Translations under genes and position numbers: made by a program
The notes under the pieces: model-generated
Databases searched by the model: none
Seen by the model: the letters and a program-made list of their open reading frames with translations, nothing else
What the model was told of the DNA's origin: nothing
Assembly (NCBI GenBank): GCA_900545545.1
Contig: UQZO01000001.1
Location: 62,001-126,000, forward strand
Reading direction: 5' to 3'
Origin: an uncultured Subdoligranulum sp.
GTDB lineage: Bacteria > Bacillota > Clostridia > Oscillospirales > Ruminococcaceae
DNA length: 64,000 nt
Shown: piece after piece, positions 31,697 to 39,647 of the stretch
Layout of the letters: every line of letters starts with the position of its first letter
Position numbering within the stretch: position 1 is the first letter of the stretch

Positions 31697-34600
31697 ATGC
31701 CGGATACCCCGAAAATTCAATTTACGCCTGCCCAGGCGGCCGCCATCGGCGCCCGGGGCGGCAGTCTGCTGGTGTCGGCCGCAGCCGGTTCCGGCAAGAC
31801 CCGTGTGCTGGTGGAACGCGTGGTGGGGCTCATCACCGACCCCCAGCATCCGGTGGAGGCGGACAGCCTGCTGATCATGACCTTTACCAATGCGGCTGCC
31901 GCCAAGCTGCGGGCCGATATCTCCACCCGCCTGGCCGATGAAGTGCGCGCCCATCCCGGCAACGTGCGGCTTCGCCGTCAGCAGCTGCTTTTGCAGCGGG
32001 CCTCTATCGGCACGGTGGATGCCTTCTGCCTGCATTTTGTGCAGCAGCATTTTGCTGCGCTGGATGTGCCGCCGGATTTTGAAACGGCGGAGGAATCCGA
32101 CCTTACCCGCATCGAGCAGGAAACCCTGGCCGATGTGCTGGAGGAAGCTTATCAGGATGCGGATTTCCGCGCTTTCGCCGACCTCTATGACCGGGGCCGC
32201 ACCGACCAGACGGCGGGCAATGCCGTGCTGGAATTGTATCATTTCAGCCGCTCGCTGCCCCATCCGGCGCAGGCGCTGCAATCTTTTGCCGACCTGTGGC
32301 AAAGCGAGGCGGCCCCCCAGGATACCCCCTGGGGCAAGGACCTGCTGCGCATTGCGCTGGACCGCGCCCGTGGTGCAAAATCCCTGCTGGAAGCGGGGGC
32401 TCGCATCGCGGCCAGGGATGAGGCGGCAGACACTGCCTATACCGCCGTGCTGCAGGACGATGCTGCCCGGGTGGAATGGCTCTGCCAGAAAATCGGGCAG
32501 GGCGACTGGGATGCCGCCGTGGCCGCGCTGGAAGAGGTAAACGGAAACTGGCGCAAGGCGGGCCGCATCAAGGGCGGCAAGGATTCCAACCCCGCCGCCT
32601 TTGCAGCCAGTGAACTGCGCGATCGCGCCAAAAAGCAGATCGCGGGCCTTTGCACCGAGTTTTTGCTCTGCACCGCCCAGGAATATCAGGAGGACCGCCG
32701 CCGTGCCGCACCGCTGGTAGCGGCATTGGTGCGGGTGACCCAGCGGTTCGCCGATGCCTGCTTTGCCGCCAAGTGCGAGGAAAAGCTGCTGGATTATGCC
32801 GACTTCGAGCATCTGACGCTGGATCTGCTCATCGCGCCGGACGGCAGCCGCACGCCGCTGTGCCGCACCGTCAGCGAGCGGTATTCCGCCGTGTTGGTGG
32901 ATGAATACCAGGACACTAACGCCCTGCAGGATGCCATCTATTTTGCACTGGCCAACCCCCAGGCCGATAACCTGTTTTTCGTGGGGGACATCAAGCAGAG
33001 TATCTATCGTTTCCGCCAGGCGGACCCGGCGGTGTTTTTAGGCAAACAGCAGCACTGGCAGCCCTACCCACAGCCCGCGCCGCAGCCTGCTACCCTGGCG
33101 CTGGATGCCAACTTCCGCAGCGCCCCTCGGGTCATTGAGGGTATCAACTACCTGTTCTCGGTGTTTTTCTCCGAAGGTCTGGGCGGTGTGGAATACGGCG
33201 ATGGACAGCGGCTGGTGGTGGGTAAACCCGATGCCGAGTATCCGGGCCTGTGTGAGGTGGATGTCGTCAACGGTGCCGATGCGGCGGGGGATGCCGCTGT
33301 TATTGCCCGGCGGATTGCCGCCATGGTGGAGGAAGGATTCACGGTGCGCGGCAAGGAGGGACTGCGCCCCTGTCGGTACGAAGATTTCTGCATTCTGCTG
33401 CGTGGCCGTGCGGATTTTGCCGTCTATGAGGAAGCACTGCGCGCAGCGGAAATTCCCGTCTTTGCCGATGCGGCGGCCGATCTTCTGGATGCGCCCCACA
33501 TCCGCCCCTTTGCGGCCCTGCTGCGGGTGATTGATAACCCGGCCCAGGATATCCCGTTGGCGGCGGTGCTGCTCAGTCCCATGTTTCCCTATACGCCGGA
33601 CGATCTGGTGGCCCTGCGCCGAGCCTGCCCCCAGGGCAGCTTGTACGGGGCGGTATTGTACAGCAACCAGCCGCGTTTTGCTGCCTTCACCGAGGCGCTG
33701 GCGGAGTACCGTCGCCTGGCGCGCATACTGCCGGTGGACCGCCTGATCGAGGAGTTGCTGGCCCGAACGGGGTATCTGGCGGCCATGGGCGCCATGCCCG
33801 ACGGCGCACGCCGTCGGGAGGATCTGCAGTCCTTTGTGGCCTGGGCAGGCAATGCCGGGCGGGCCGGGTTGTCGGCGCTGGTCCGCGCCATGGATGCCGC
33901 CGCGGCCAACGGCGGGCTTACCCAGAGCGGCGGGGGACAGACCCGCCCGGGATGCGTCAGTATCATGACGGTGCACCGCTCCAAAGGGTTGGAGTTTCCC
34001 GTGGTGTTCGTGGCCAATACCGCCCATCAGTTCAACCAGAGCGATGCCATCCGCCCGGTGCTCACCCACAGCCGGCTGGGCGTCGGCGTGATGCTGCGCG
34101 CCGGACAGGCGGCCAAGCGGTATAAAACGCTGCCCTACGCGGCGCTGGCCCAGGCCATCCGTACCGAAACCCTCAGTGAGGAGATGCGGGTGCTGTATGT
34201 GGCGCTGACCCGCGCCCAGGATGCCCTGATCGTCACCATTCCGTTGAAAAAGACCGAGAGTGCCCTCAAGACACCGGCGCTCTGTGCCCAGGCTGAAGCC
34301 ACCGGCCCGGAAGCTATGCAGGGTATGAACAACTGGGCGGGCTGGCTGCTGACGGCCACACTGCTCCATCCCGACAGCGATGCTTTGTGGAATTATACGG
34401 CGCTGCTGCCGCATCATCTGGTCACCCGGGCGCCGCTCACGGTCCGTATGCTGGATGTGCCGGAAGCGGAACCGGAAAAGCAGGCGGAGACGGTGACAGT
34501 ACCCGACGAAACACTGCGTCGAGCGCTGTCGGAAACCTTCGCCTGGCACAATCCCCGCGCGGCGCTGCAAAAAATCCCGGCCAAGGTCAGTGTCAGCGCC

Positions 34601-35179
34601 GTGGCCCATGCGGCCCGGCCGGTGGCCCTGGAACGCCCGGCCTTCCTGCAAAAAAGCGGCATGACCGGCGCCGAGCGGGGCACCGCCATTCATGCTTTCA
34701 TGCAGAGCGTGCCCTTCGACGGCCCGGCCCCCGATTTGCAGGCCGAAGTGCAGAGGCAGAAAGAGCTGCAGTTGCTGGATGCCGACCTGGCCGAAAAACT
34801 GGACCTTGCCCGGGTACAGCCCTTCTTTGAGAGCGGCGTCTGGCGGCGCATTCGCACGGCACGCCGGGTCCTGCGGGAGGAACCGTTCATCACGGCATTG
34901 CCCGCTTCGCAGATTACACCCGAGGCAGAAAAGACCGATGCCGAGGTGCTGGTACAGGGCATTGCCGACCTGGTGCTGGTTTTTGATGACCACGCCGAGA
35001 TCTGCGACTACAAGACCGACGCCAGCAAAGACCCAGACTTCTATAAAAAGGAATACGCGGCACAGCTGCGCCTGTACCGCCACGCCTTTGCGCTGCGGCT
35101 GGATGTGCCGGTCACCAAACTGACCATTTACAGCTTTACGCTGCAGCAGGAGATCGACATCCCGCTCCGGGAAGGATAA
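31697..35179 (+). CDS. addA: ATP-dependent helicase/nuclease subunit A
   Basis: An 1160-residue UvrD-like helicase with a C-terminal nuclease. Walker A AAAGSGKTRVLVE (29-41), motif II VLVDEYQDTNAL (about 400), motif V TVHRSKGLEFPVVFV (about 757-771), motif VI LYVALTRAQDALIV and the nuclease DYKTDASKD (about 1104) are all intact. It pairs with AddB for DNA-end processing before RecA loading. AAAAGGAG precedes the ATG. A terminator 55 bases beyond the stop contains the next promoter within its stem. Confidence 0.96.
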   Translation: MPDTPKIQFTPAQAAAIGARGGSLLVSAAAGSGKTRVLVERVVGLITDPQHPVEADSLLIMTFTNAAAAKLRADISTRLADEVRAHPGNVRLRRQQLLLQRASIGTVDAFCLHFVQQHFAALDVPPDFETAEESDLTRIEQETLADVLEEAYQDADFRAFADLYDRGRTDQTAGNAVLELYHFSRSLPHPAQALQSFADLWQSEAAPQDTPWGKDLLRIALDRARGAKSLLEAGARIAARDEAADTAYTAVLQDDAARVEWLCQKIGQGDWDAAVAALEEVNGNWRKAGRIKGGKDSNPAAFAASELRDRAKKQIAGLCTEFLLCTAQEYQEDRRRAAPLVAALVRVTQRFADACFAAKCEEKLLDYADFEHLTLDLLIAPDGSRTPLCRTVSERYSAVLVDEYQDTNALQDAIYFALANPQADNLFFVGDIKQSIYRFRQADPAVFLGKQQHWQPYPQPAPQPATLALDANFRSAPRVIEGINYLFSVFFSEGLGGVEYGDGQRLVVGKPDAEYPGLCEVDVVNGADAAGDAAVIARRIAAMVEEGFTVRGKEGLRPCRYEDFCILLRGRADFAVYEEALRAAEIPVFADAAADLLDAPHIRPFAALLRVIDNPAQDIPLAAVLLSPMFPYTPDDLVALRRACPQGSLYGAVLYSNQPRFAAFTEALAEYRRLARILPVDRLIEELLARTGYLAAMGAMPDGARRREDLQSFVAWAGNAGRAGLSALVRAMDAAAANGGLTQSGGGQTRPGCVSIMTVHRSKGLEFPVVFVANTAHQFNQSDAIRPVLTHSRLGVGVMLRAGQAAKRYKTLPYAALAQAIRTETLSEEMRVLYVALTRAQDALIVTIPLKKTESALKTPALCAQAEATGPEAMQGMNNWAGWLLTATLLHPDSDALWNYTALLPHHLVTRAPLTVRMLDVPEAEPEKQAETVTVPDETLRRALSETFAWHNPRAALQKIPAKVSVSAVAHAARPVALERPAFLQKSGMTGAERGTAIHAFMQSVPFDGPAPDLQAEVQRQKELQLLDADLAEKLDLARVQPFFESGVWRRIRTARRVLREEPFITALPASQITPEAEKTDAEVLVQGIADLVLVFDDHAEICDYKTDASKDPDFYKKEYAAQLRLYRHAFALRLDVPVTKLTIYSFTLQQEIDIPLREG

Positions 35180-35226
35180 GGGACGTTCTGCCGCCAAGAA
35201 AACAGGCAAAAAATCGCGTTTTTTGC

Positions 35227-35255
35227 TTGACTTAAACCCGCGGTTGTGCTATTAT
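35227..35255 (+). promoter_or_regulatory. Promoter of rpmG-secE-nusG, nested inside the addA terminator
   Basis: TTGACT (35227-35232), 17 bases, TATTAT (35250-35255). An 8-bp weak repeat GCAAAAAA/TTTTTTGC (35206-35226) abuts the -35 and may act as an AT-rich upstream element. Confidence 0.7.
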
Positions 35256-35285
35256 GATAGCACCTCTTTTGCGGGTTTATTTTTT
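35233..35285 (+). terminator. Terminator of addA that encloses the next promoter
   Basis: Outer arms TAAACCCGC (35233-35241) and GCGGGTTTA (35271-35279) pair perfectly; an inner perfect stem GTGCTAT/ATAGCAC lies at 35247-35264; a run of U follows (35280-35285). RNA started at the nested promoter lacks the left arm and should escape. Confidence 0.7.
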
Positions 35286-35355
35286 ATGCCCTTTTTCCGG
35301 GGGCGGCCCGTAAGCGCGAGGGAGGCTTATTAACCGATAATGGAGGTGCCGAACA

Positions 35356-35505
35356 ATGACTGTCAAGATTACCCTGGCTTGCACCGAGTGCAAGCAGCGC
35401 AACTACAACAAGGAGAAGAACAAGAAGAATTCTCCCGATCGTCTTGAGATGAAGAAGTATTGCCGTTTCTGCAAAAAGCATACCCTTCACCGCGAAACCA
35501 AGTGA
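35356..35505 (+). CDS. rpmG: 50S ribosomal protein L33
   Basis: A 49-residue zinc-ribbon protein, MTVKITLACTECKQRNY through KKYCRFCKKHTLHRETK. Cysteines 9, 12, 36 and 39 form the zinc site (C-plus form). TGGAGGTG lies 9 bases before the ATG. rpmG before secE and nusG is the classic bacterial order; the tRNA-Trp gene often found here in Firmicutes is missing. The secE start follows 16 bases after the stop. Confidence 0.96.
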   Translation: MTVKITLACTECKQRNYNKEKNKKNSPDRLEMKKYCRFCKKHTLHRETK

Positions 35506-35521
35506 GGATAGGAGCTTAGAG

Positions 35522-35794
35522 ATGGCGGATAAGAAATCTTCGAACACCGCAGCCCAGGCTCAAAGCGACAAGAAAAAGACTTCGTTTTTTGGCAAGGTCA
35601 AGAACTTTTTCAAAGGCATCGCAAAGTATTTCAAAGATACCAAGAGCGAGCTGAAAAAGGTCGTCTGGCCCAGCAAAAAGGACGTCAAGACCAACACCAT
35701 CACGGTCATTGCGGTCGTTGTGATCGCAGCGGTTGTGCTGATTGTGCTGGATCTTATCTTCGGCGGCGCTATCCACTTAGTGGTCGGCGCCTGA
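35522..35794 (+). CDS. secE: Preprotein translocase subunit SecE
   Basis: A 90-residue protein with a Lys/Ala-rich N-terminal arm, amphipathic helix FKGIAKYFKDTKSELKKVVWPSKKDV (about 28-56, the SecE signature VVWPS) and one membrane helix (60-80). SecE clamps the two halves of SecY in the inner membrane. GGATAGGAG precedes the ATG. It is 24 bases before nusG. Confidence 0.95.
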   Translation: MADKKSSNTAAQAQSDKKKTSFFGKVKNFFKGIAKYFKDTKSELKKVVWPSKKDVKTNTITVIAVVVIAAVVLIVLDLIFGGAIHLVVGA

Positions 35795-35818
35795 GCGCTT
35801 GAGCGGAGGCAATGACCA

Positions 35819-36358
35819 ATGGCTGAACAGGCAAACTGGTATGTGGTGCATACCTATTCCGGCTATGAGAACAAGGTCGCACAGGACCTGATGACGATGG
35901 TGGAAAACCGTCGTCTGCAGGATCTGATCTGCGATGTCAAGGTCCCGACCGAGACCGTGATCGAGGAAGTTCTGGACAAAACCGGCAACAAAACCGGTGA
36001 AAAGGAAGTCCAGCACAAGCTGTACCCCGGTTACGTTTTTGTCAAGATGGTCATGAATGACAGCACTTGGTACATCGTGCGCAACACGCGCGGCTGCACC
36101 GGTTTTGTCGGCCCGGAGTCCAAGCCCGAGCCGCTGACCGAGGCAGAAGTTGCCAAGATGGGTGTCGAGACCACAGCCGAACTGCAGGTCGACTACAAAG
36201 TCGGCGATACCGTCGAAATCACCGCCGGCCCGATGGAAGGTTCCGTTGGTACCGTGGAAGAGATCGACATCCCCGCGCGCAAGGTGCGCGTAAAAATCAC
36301 AATGTTTGGCCGCGAGCTGCCCGCAGAACTCGAGCTGCATCAGGTCAAACTGTTCTGA
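35819..36358 (+). CDS. nusG: Transcription termination/antitermination factor NusG
   Basis: A 179-residue protein with the NGN domain starting NWYVVHTYSGYENKVAQDL and a C-terminal KOW domain (VGDTVEITAGPMEGSVGTVEEID). It binds RNA polymerase and links it to the ribosome or Rho. The start at 35819 follows GGAGG by seven bases. The downstream gap of 153 bases holds the leader of rplK. Confidence 0.96.
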   Translation: MAEQANWYVVHTYSGYENKVAQDLMTMVENRRLQDLICDVKVPTETVIEEVLDKTGNKTGEKEVQHKLYPGYVFVKMVMNDSTWYIVRNTRGCTGFVGPESKPEPLTEAEVAKMGVETTAELQVDYKVGDTVEITAGPMEGSVGTVEEIDIPARKVRVKITMFGRELPAELELHQVKLF

Positions 36359-36511
36359 GAATTTTCTCGGGACGCACGCAATTTCCGGTAAGAGCCGCGA
36401 ACGGGCAAGTTCCCGGGGTACGGTTTTTATAGGGTATGCGGTGGTCGCATACCCGTGGGAGGCCTGCACCGCGGGCCGCAACTCACCACAAAATTTGGAG
36501 GTGCAAGTATC
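36359..36511 (+). promoter_or_regulatory. Structured leader of the rplK-rplA operon
   Basis: No promoter is evident. A perfect 9-bp hairpin (36432-36440 with 36446-36454, loop GTGGT) is followed by GTGGGAGG and, near the start, CTCACCAC: the pattern GTGGGAGG...ACCAC recurs before rplK in Firmicutes. It may be a regulatory leader responding to L1 or another ribosomal protein; this is inference. Confidence 0.45.
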
Positions 36512-36937
36512 ATGGCACAGAAAATCACTGGCTACATCAAGCTGCAAATTCCCGCCGGCAAGGCGACTCCGGCCCCCCCTGTTGGTCCTGCTCTGGGCCA
36601 GAAGGGCGTCAACATCATGTCCTTCACCAAGGAGTTCAACGAGCGTACCAAGAACCAGATGGGTATGATCATCCCCGTCGTCATCACCGTTTACGCTGAC
36701 CGCTCCTTCAGCTTCATTACCAAGACCCCCCCGGCGCCCGTTCTGATCAAGAAGGCTGCCGGCATCGACACCGCTTCCGGTGTGCCGAACAAGAACAAGG
36801 TTGGTTCCATCACTCTGGCTCAGGCCGAGGAGATCGCCAAGACCAAGATGCCCGACCTGAACGCTGCCTCTCTGGAGGCCGCTGTCAGCATGATCAAGGG
36901 CACCGCCCGCAGCATGGGCGTTACCGTTGAGGGTTGA
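36512..36937 (+). CDS. rplK: 50S ribosomal protein L11
   Basis: A 141-residue protein at the GTPase-associated centre. ITGYIKLQIPAGKATPAPPVGPALGQKGVNIM at the N-terminus (about residues 5-36) has the Pro-rich turn and lysines methylated by PrmA, itself encoded at the window start. The C-terminal rRNA-binding domain contains GIDTASGVPNKNKVGSIT. TTGGAGGTG precedes the ATG; the in-frame upstream ATG at 36455 falls inside the leader. Confidence 0.97.
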   Translation: MAQKITGYIKLQIPAGKATPAPPVGPALGQKGVNIMSFTKEFNERTKNQMGMIIPVVITVYADRSFSFITKTPPAPVLIKKAAGIDTASGVPNKNKVGSITLAQAEEIAKTKMPDLNAASLEAAVSMIKGTARSMGVTVEG

Positions 36938-36955
36938 ACAGGAGGGGAATAAGCA

Positions 36956-37648
36956 ATGAAACACGGCAAGAAGTATACCGATGCTGCCAAACTGATTGAG
37001 AGCAGCAAGACTTATGATCCGGCCGAGGCTCTGGAGCTCTGCTGCAAGACCGCGACCGCTAAGTTCGACGAGACCGTCGAGCTGCACGTCCGCCTGGGCG
37101 TTGACAGCCGCCATGCCGACCAGCAGGTCCGTGGCGCCGTTGTTCTGCCCAACGGTACCGGCAAGAACGTCCGCGTTATCGCCATCGCCAAGGGCGATGC
37201 TGCCAAGGCTGCTGAGGCTGCCGGTGCGCAGGAGGTCGGCGATGACGATCTGATCGCAAAGATCCAGGGCGGCTACCTCGACTTCGACGTCCTGGTCACC
37301 ACCCCTGACATGATGGGCCGCGTTGGCCGCCTGGGTAAAATCCTTGGCCCCCGTGGCTTGATGCCAAACCCGAAGGCCGGCACCGTTACCCCCGACGTTG
37401 GCAAGGCTGTCACCGATGCCAAGGCCGGTAAGATCGAGTACCGCCTCGACAAGCAGAACATCATCCATGTGCCCATCGGCAAGGCCTCTTTCGGCGCCGA
37501 GAAGCTCATGACCAACCTGGACACCGTTCTGGAAGCCATCGCCAAGGCGAAGCCCGCCGCGGCCAAGGGCCAGTACTTCAAGAGCGCGACCGTCGCCACC
37601 ACCATGGGCCCCGGCGTCCGCGTTGCCACCAACAAGTATGGTGTCTGA
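36956..37648 (+). CDS. rplA: 50S ribosomal protein L1
   Basis: A 230-residue protein of the L1 stalk, starting MKHGKKYTDAAKLIE with the signature IVTTPDMMGRVGRLGKILGPRGLMPNPKAGTV around residue 105-135 (seen as TPDMMGRVGRLGKILGPRG). In many bacteria L1 also represses its own operon mRNA. AGGAGGGG precedes the ATG. It is 18 bases after rplK. Only a weak hairpin with a short U run (37651-37668) follows before the rplJ promoter. Confidence 0.97.
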   Translation: MKHGKKYTDAAKLIESSKTYDPAEALELCCKTATAKFDETVELHVRLGVDSRHADQQVRGAVVLPNGTGKNVRVIAIAKGDAAKAAEAAGAQEVGDDDLIAKIQGGYLDFDVLVTTPDMMGRVGRLGKILGPRGLMPNPKAGTVTPDVGKAVTDAKAGKIEYRLDKQNIIHVPIGKASFGAEKLMTNLDTVLEAIAKAKPAAAKGQYFKSATVATTMGPGVRVATNKYGV

Positions 37649-37650
37649 TT

Positions 37651-37668
37651 TCAGCGCAAGCTGATTTT
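37651..37668 (+). terminator. Weak possible terminator after rplA
   Basis: TCAGC, GCAA loop, GCTGA, then TTTT. Only five base pairs, so partial read-through into rplJ is expected. Confidence 0.3.
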
Positions 37669-37677
37669 GTAAAGTAC

Positions 37678-37706
37678 TTGACAAACGCACGTTTGCGTGC
37701 TATACT
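37678..37706 (+). promoter_or_regulatory. Strong promoter of rplJ-rplL
   Basis: TTGACA (37678-37683), 17 bases, TATACT (37701-37706), preceded by TGC (extended -10). The spacer holds AAACGCACGTTT, reverse complement of a leader element at 37770-37781. Confidence 0.8.
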
Positions 37707-37711
37707 ATTTA

Positions 37712-37831
37712 AGCTGTTTTTAAGACAGCAGGTGCCGCAAGGCATAATGGGGTAACCCAACCTGCCGAGAAACGTGCGTTTGATAGCTGTGCTTTCAAGC
37801 CCTTTTCCCGGCGACGGGAAAGGGGCTTTTC
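37712..37831 (+). ncRNA. L10 leader with attenuator
   Basis: The leader contains AGACAGCAGGTGCCGCAAGG and the pairing AACCTGCC typical of the ribosomal L10 leader bound by L10(L12)4. It ends in a 14-bp hairpin (37797-37810 with 37815-37828, loop GCGA, one wobble) and a U run, an attenuator 64 bases before rplJ. Confidence 0.75.
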
Positions 37832-37891
37832 TATTTACACGAAAAGCCGCTTACCGTTACCAAACTGTAAGTGGAACGAGGTGAAATTCAA

Positions 37892-38404
37892 ATGCCCAGT
37901 GCAAAGATTCTGGAATCCAAGAAGGCTCTTGTCAAGGCCCTGAACGAGGAGATCACCGCTTCTCTGGCCGGTGTTGTTGTTGCTTACAACGGCATCAGCG
38001 TGGCCGACGACACCAAGCTGCGTAAGGAACTGCGTGAGGCTGGCGTGCACTACATGGTCGTCAAGAACACCATGCTGCGTCTCGCCGTCAAGGGCACCCA
38101 GTACGAGGCTCTGACCGACTGCTTCAAGGGTGACACCGCGATTGCCCTGTCCCCGGAGGACCCGGCTGCCGCTGCTCGCATCCTGTGCAAGTTTGCTGAC
38201 GCCGACAAGTCCAAGCGCTTCGTCGTCAAGGGTGGCTTCTGCGATGGTCAGGTTATGGACGCCGCCGGTGTCAAGAGCCTGTCTACCATGCCCAACCGCG
38301 AGGGTCTGCTCTCCATGCTGGCCGGCTCCCTCAACGGGATCATCGGCGGTCTGGCTGTGGCCCTGCAGGCTGTTGCCGACAAGCAGGAAGAACCCGCTGC
38401 CTGA
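37892..38404 (+). CDS. rplJ: 50S ribosomal protein L10
   Basis: A 170-residue protein forming the base of the L7/L12 stalk. MPSAKILESKKALVKALNEEI leads into the RNA-binding domain with VVKNTMLRLAVKGT; the C-terminal helix (GIIGGLAVALQAVADKQEEPAA) binds L12 dimers. The start at 37892 has AACGAGGTG 9 bases upstream; the upstream in-frame ATG-like codon at 37871 is a GTG within that site. Expression is probably controlled by the leader. Confidence 0.96.
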   Translation: MPSAKILESKKALVKALNEEITASLAGVVVAYNGISVADDTKLRKELREAGVHYMVVKNTMLRLAVKGTQYEALTDCFKGDTAIALSPEDPAAAARILCKFADADKSKRFVVKGGFCDGQVMDAAGVKSLSTMPNREGLLSMLAGSLNGIIGGLAVALQAVADKQEEPAA

Positions 38405-38495
38405 TCTTAGATCAAGCTGCCTGAGCACTTCGGCGCAGTGCTCGTTAATACCATGCGCCGCTTGAATCATTTTAAATTAAATGGAGGTAACTACC

Positions 38496-38873
38496 ATGGC
38501 TTCTGAGAAGATCACTGCCATTGTCGAGTCTGTCAAGACTATGACTGTTCTGGAGCTCAAAGAGCTCGTTGACACCATCTGCGAGGAGTTCGGCGTTTCC
38601 GCTGTTGCCGCTGCTGCTCCCGCTGCCGCCGGCGCTGCTGCCGCTCCCGCTGAGGAAGAGAAGACCGAGTTCGACGTCATCCTGAAGGACGTCGGCGCCA
38701 ACAAGATGCAGGTCATCAAGACCGTCAAGGAGCTGACCGGTGCTTCCCTGATGGAGGCCAAGAAGCTCGTCGAGACTCCCGATGCCAAGCTGAAGGAGCA
38801 GGCTTCCAAGGCCGATGCCGAAGAGATCCAGAAGAAGCTGGAAGAGATCGGCGCCAAGGTCGAGCTGAAGTAA
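38496..38873 (+). CDS. rplL: 50S ribosomal protein L7/L12
   Basis: A 125-residue stalk protein recruiting translation factors. The N-terminal dimer domain, an Ala/Pro hinge (about 40-56) and the C-terminal domain EKTEFDVILKDVGANKMQVIKTVKELTGASLMEAK-type sequence are all present. AATGGAGG lies 9 bases before the ATG at 38496. A terminator follows and the next gene is convergent, so rpoB-rpoC do not follow as they do in most bacteria. Confidence 0.97.
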   Translation: MASEKITAIVESVKTMTVLELKELVDTICEEFGVSAVAAAAPAAAGAAAAPAEEEKTEFDVILKDVGANKMQVIKTVKELTGASLMEAKKLVETPDAKLKEQASKADAEEIQKKLEEIGAKVELK

Positions 38874-38892
38874 TTCAGTTTCCAAGCTGTAC

Positions 38893-38932
38893 AAAACACC
38901 GCATGGTTTTACCGCCATGCGGTGTTTTTTTG
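38893..38932 (+). terminator. Terminator of rplJ-rplL
   Basis: ACACCGCATGG (38896-38906) pairs with CCATGCGGTGT (38915-38925) and an A/T extension, followed by seven T. Confidence 0.88.
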
Positions 38933-38941
38933 TTGGGGGAA

Positions 38942-38976
38942 AAGAAAAAACGCGATGCCAAAAACGGCATCGCGTA
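38942..38976 (-). terminator. Terminator of the CBS-domain gene
   Basis: Perfect 10-bp stem, 38951-38960 with 38967-38976; on the minus strand it is followed by a U-rich tail (complement of 38942-38950). Confidence 0.8.
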
Positions 38977-38991
38977 ACGGGAGTGGAGATG

Positions 38992-39465
38992 TCAGAAAGA
39001 AGAGGTGGTCTGCTGCTGTTGCTGCCGCGGTGTGGTGTTGCGGGGACGCTTGTCGGTCATCAGACCGGCGTACTTTCCGTACATATCTTTCAGCAGAACG
39101 GTGCGGCGTACCATGCCGATGAAAACGTTGCGGTCATCCACGACAGGGACAAAGTTCTGGTCGATGGCCGCCCGCAGCAGGGTAGGCATGTCGGTGGTCA
39201 CGGTTACGGCCTTGTAATCACGGCGGCGGGGGAAACTGGCAATGGGTACGTCTTCGCTGGCCTCCAGGTCCAGCCCATGCAGATTTTTCATGCCCCAAAG
39301 GATGTCGCCTTCGGTGATGGTGCCTACATATTCGCCGTTTCGCTTCAATACGGGAATGGTGGCGAAGCGTTGATTGGCCCATTTTTCCAGGGTCTGGCGT
39401 AAGGTGAAATCCTCATAAATGTACAATACGTCCTGTTTGGGCGTCAAAAAGAACAAAAGATTCAT
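38992..39465 (-). CDS. CBS-domain pair protein
   Basis: A 157-residue protein with two CBS motifs: TLRQTLEKWANQRFATIPVLKRNGEYVGTITEGDILW-type first half and TDMPTLLRAAIDQNFVPVVDDRNVFIGMVRR second half, ending in a Gln-rich tail. CBS pairs bind adenosine nucleotides and gate other activities; as a stand-alone protein its partner is unknown. AAAGGAG precedes the ATG at 39465; a longer frame to 39522 is less likely. It is convergent with rplL and divergent from the Asp23 gene. Confidence 0.85.
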   Translation of the reverse strand: MNLLFFLTPKQDVLYIYEDFTLRQTLEKWANQRFATIPVLKRNGEYVGTITEGDILWGMKNLHGLDLEASEDVPIASFPRRRDYKAVTVTTDMPTLLRAAIDQNFVPVVDDRNVFIGMVRRTVLLKDMYGKYAGLMTDKRPRNTTPRQQQQQTTSSF

Positions 39466-39584
39466 GCGGTTGTGCACTCCTTTTGGCAACGGTGATCTTC
39501 TATAATCAGTATATACGTTCAACCTGTAAACTTTGTGAATGGAATGTTAAAAAACGACCAGTCAGATTTTTATTGAAAAAAGAC

Positions 39585-39613
39585 TGTTCAAACGGGAAAA
39601 AGTGGTGTATAAT
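39585..39613 (+). promoter_or_regulatory. Promoter of the Asp23-FakA-like unit
   Basis: TGTTCA (39585-39590), 17 bases, TATAAT (39608-39613). The -35 is poor. Confidence 0.5.
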
Positions 39614-39647
39614 AAACCTAATTAAGCCCAACAAAGGAGGATCGCAG

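Noticed and set aside
28361..32812. Minus-strand open frame of 1483 codons across addB and addA
   Set aside because: Pure shadow of high-GC coding sequence with strong third-position bias; both AddB and AddA are intact on the other strand.
35506..35521. tRNA-Trp gene between rpmG and secE
   Set aside because: Only 16 bases separate the genes; no tRNA sequence is present. No tRNA was recognised anywhere in the window.
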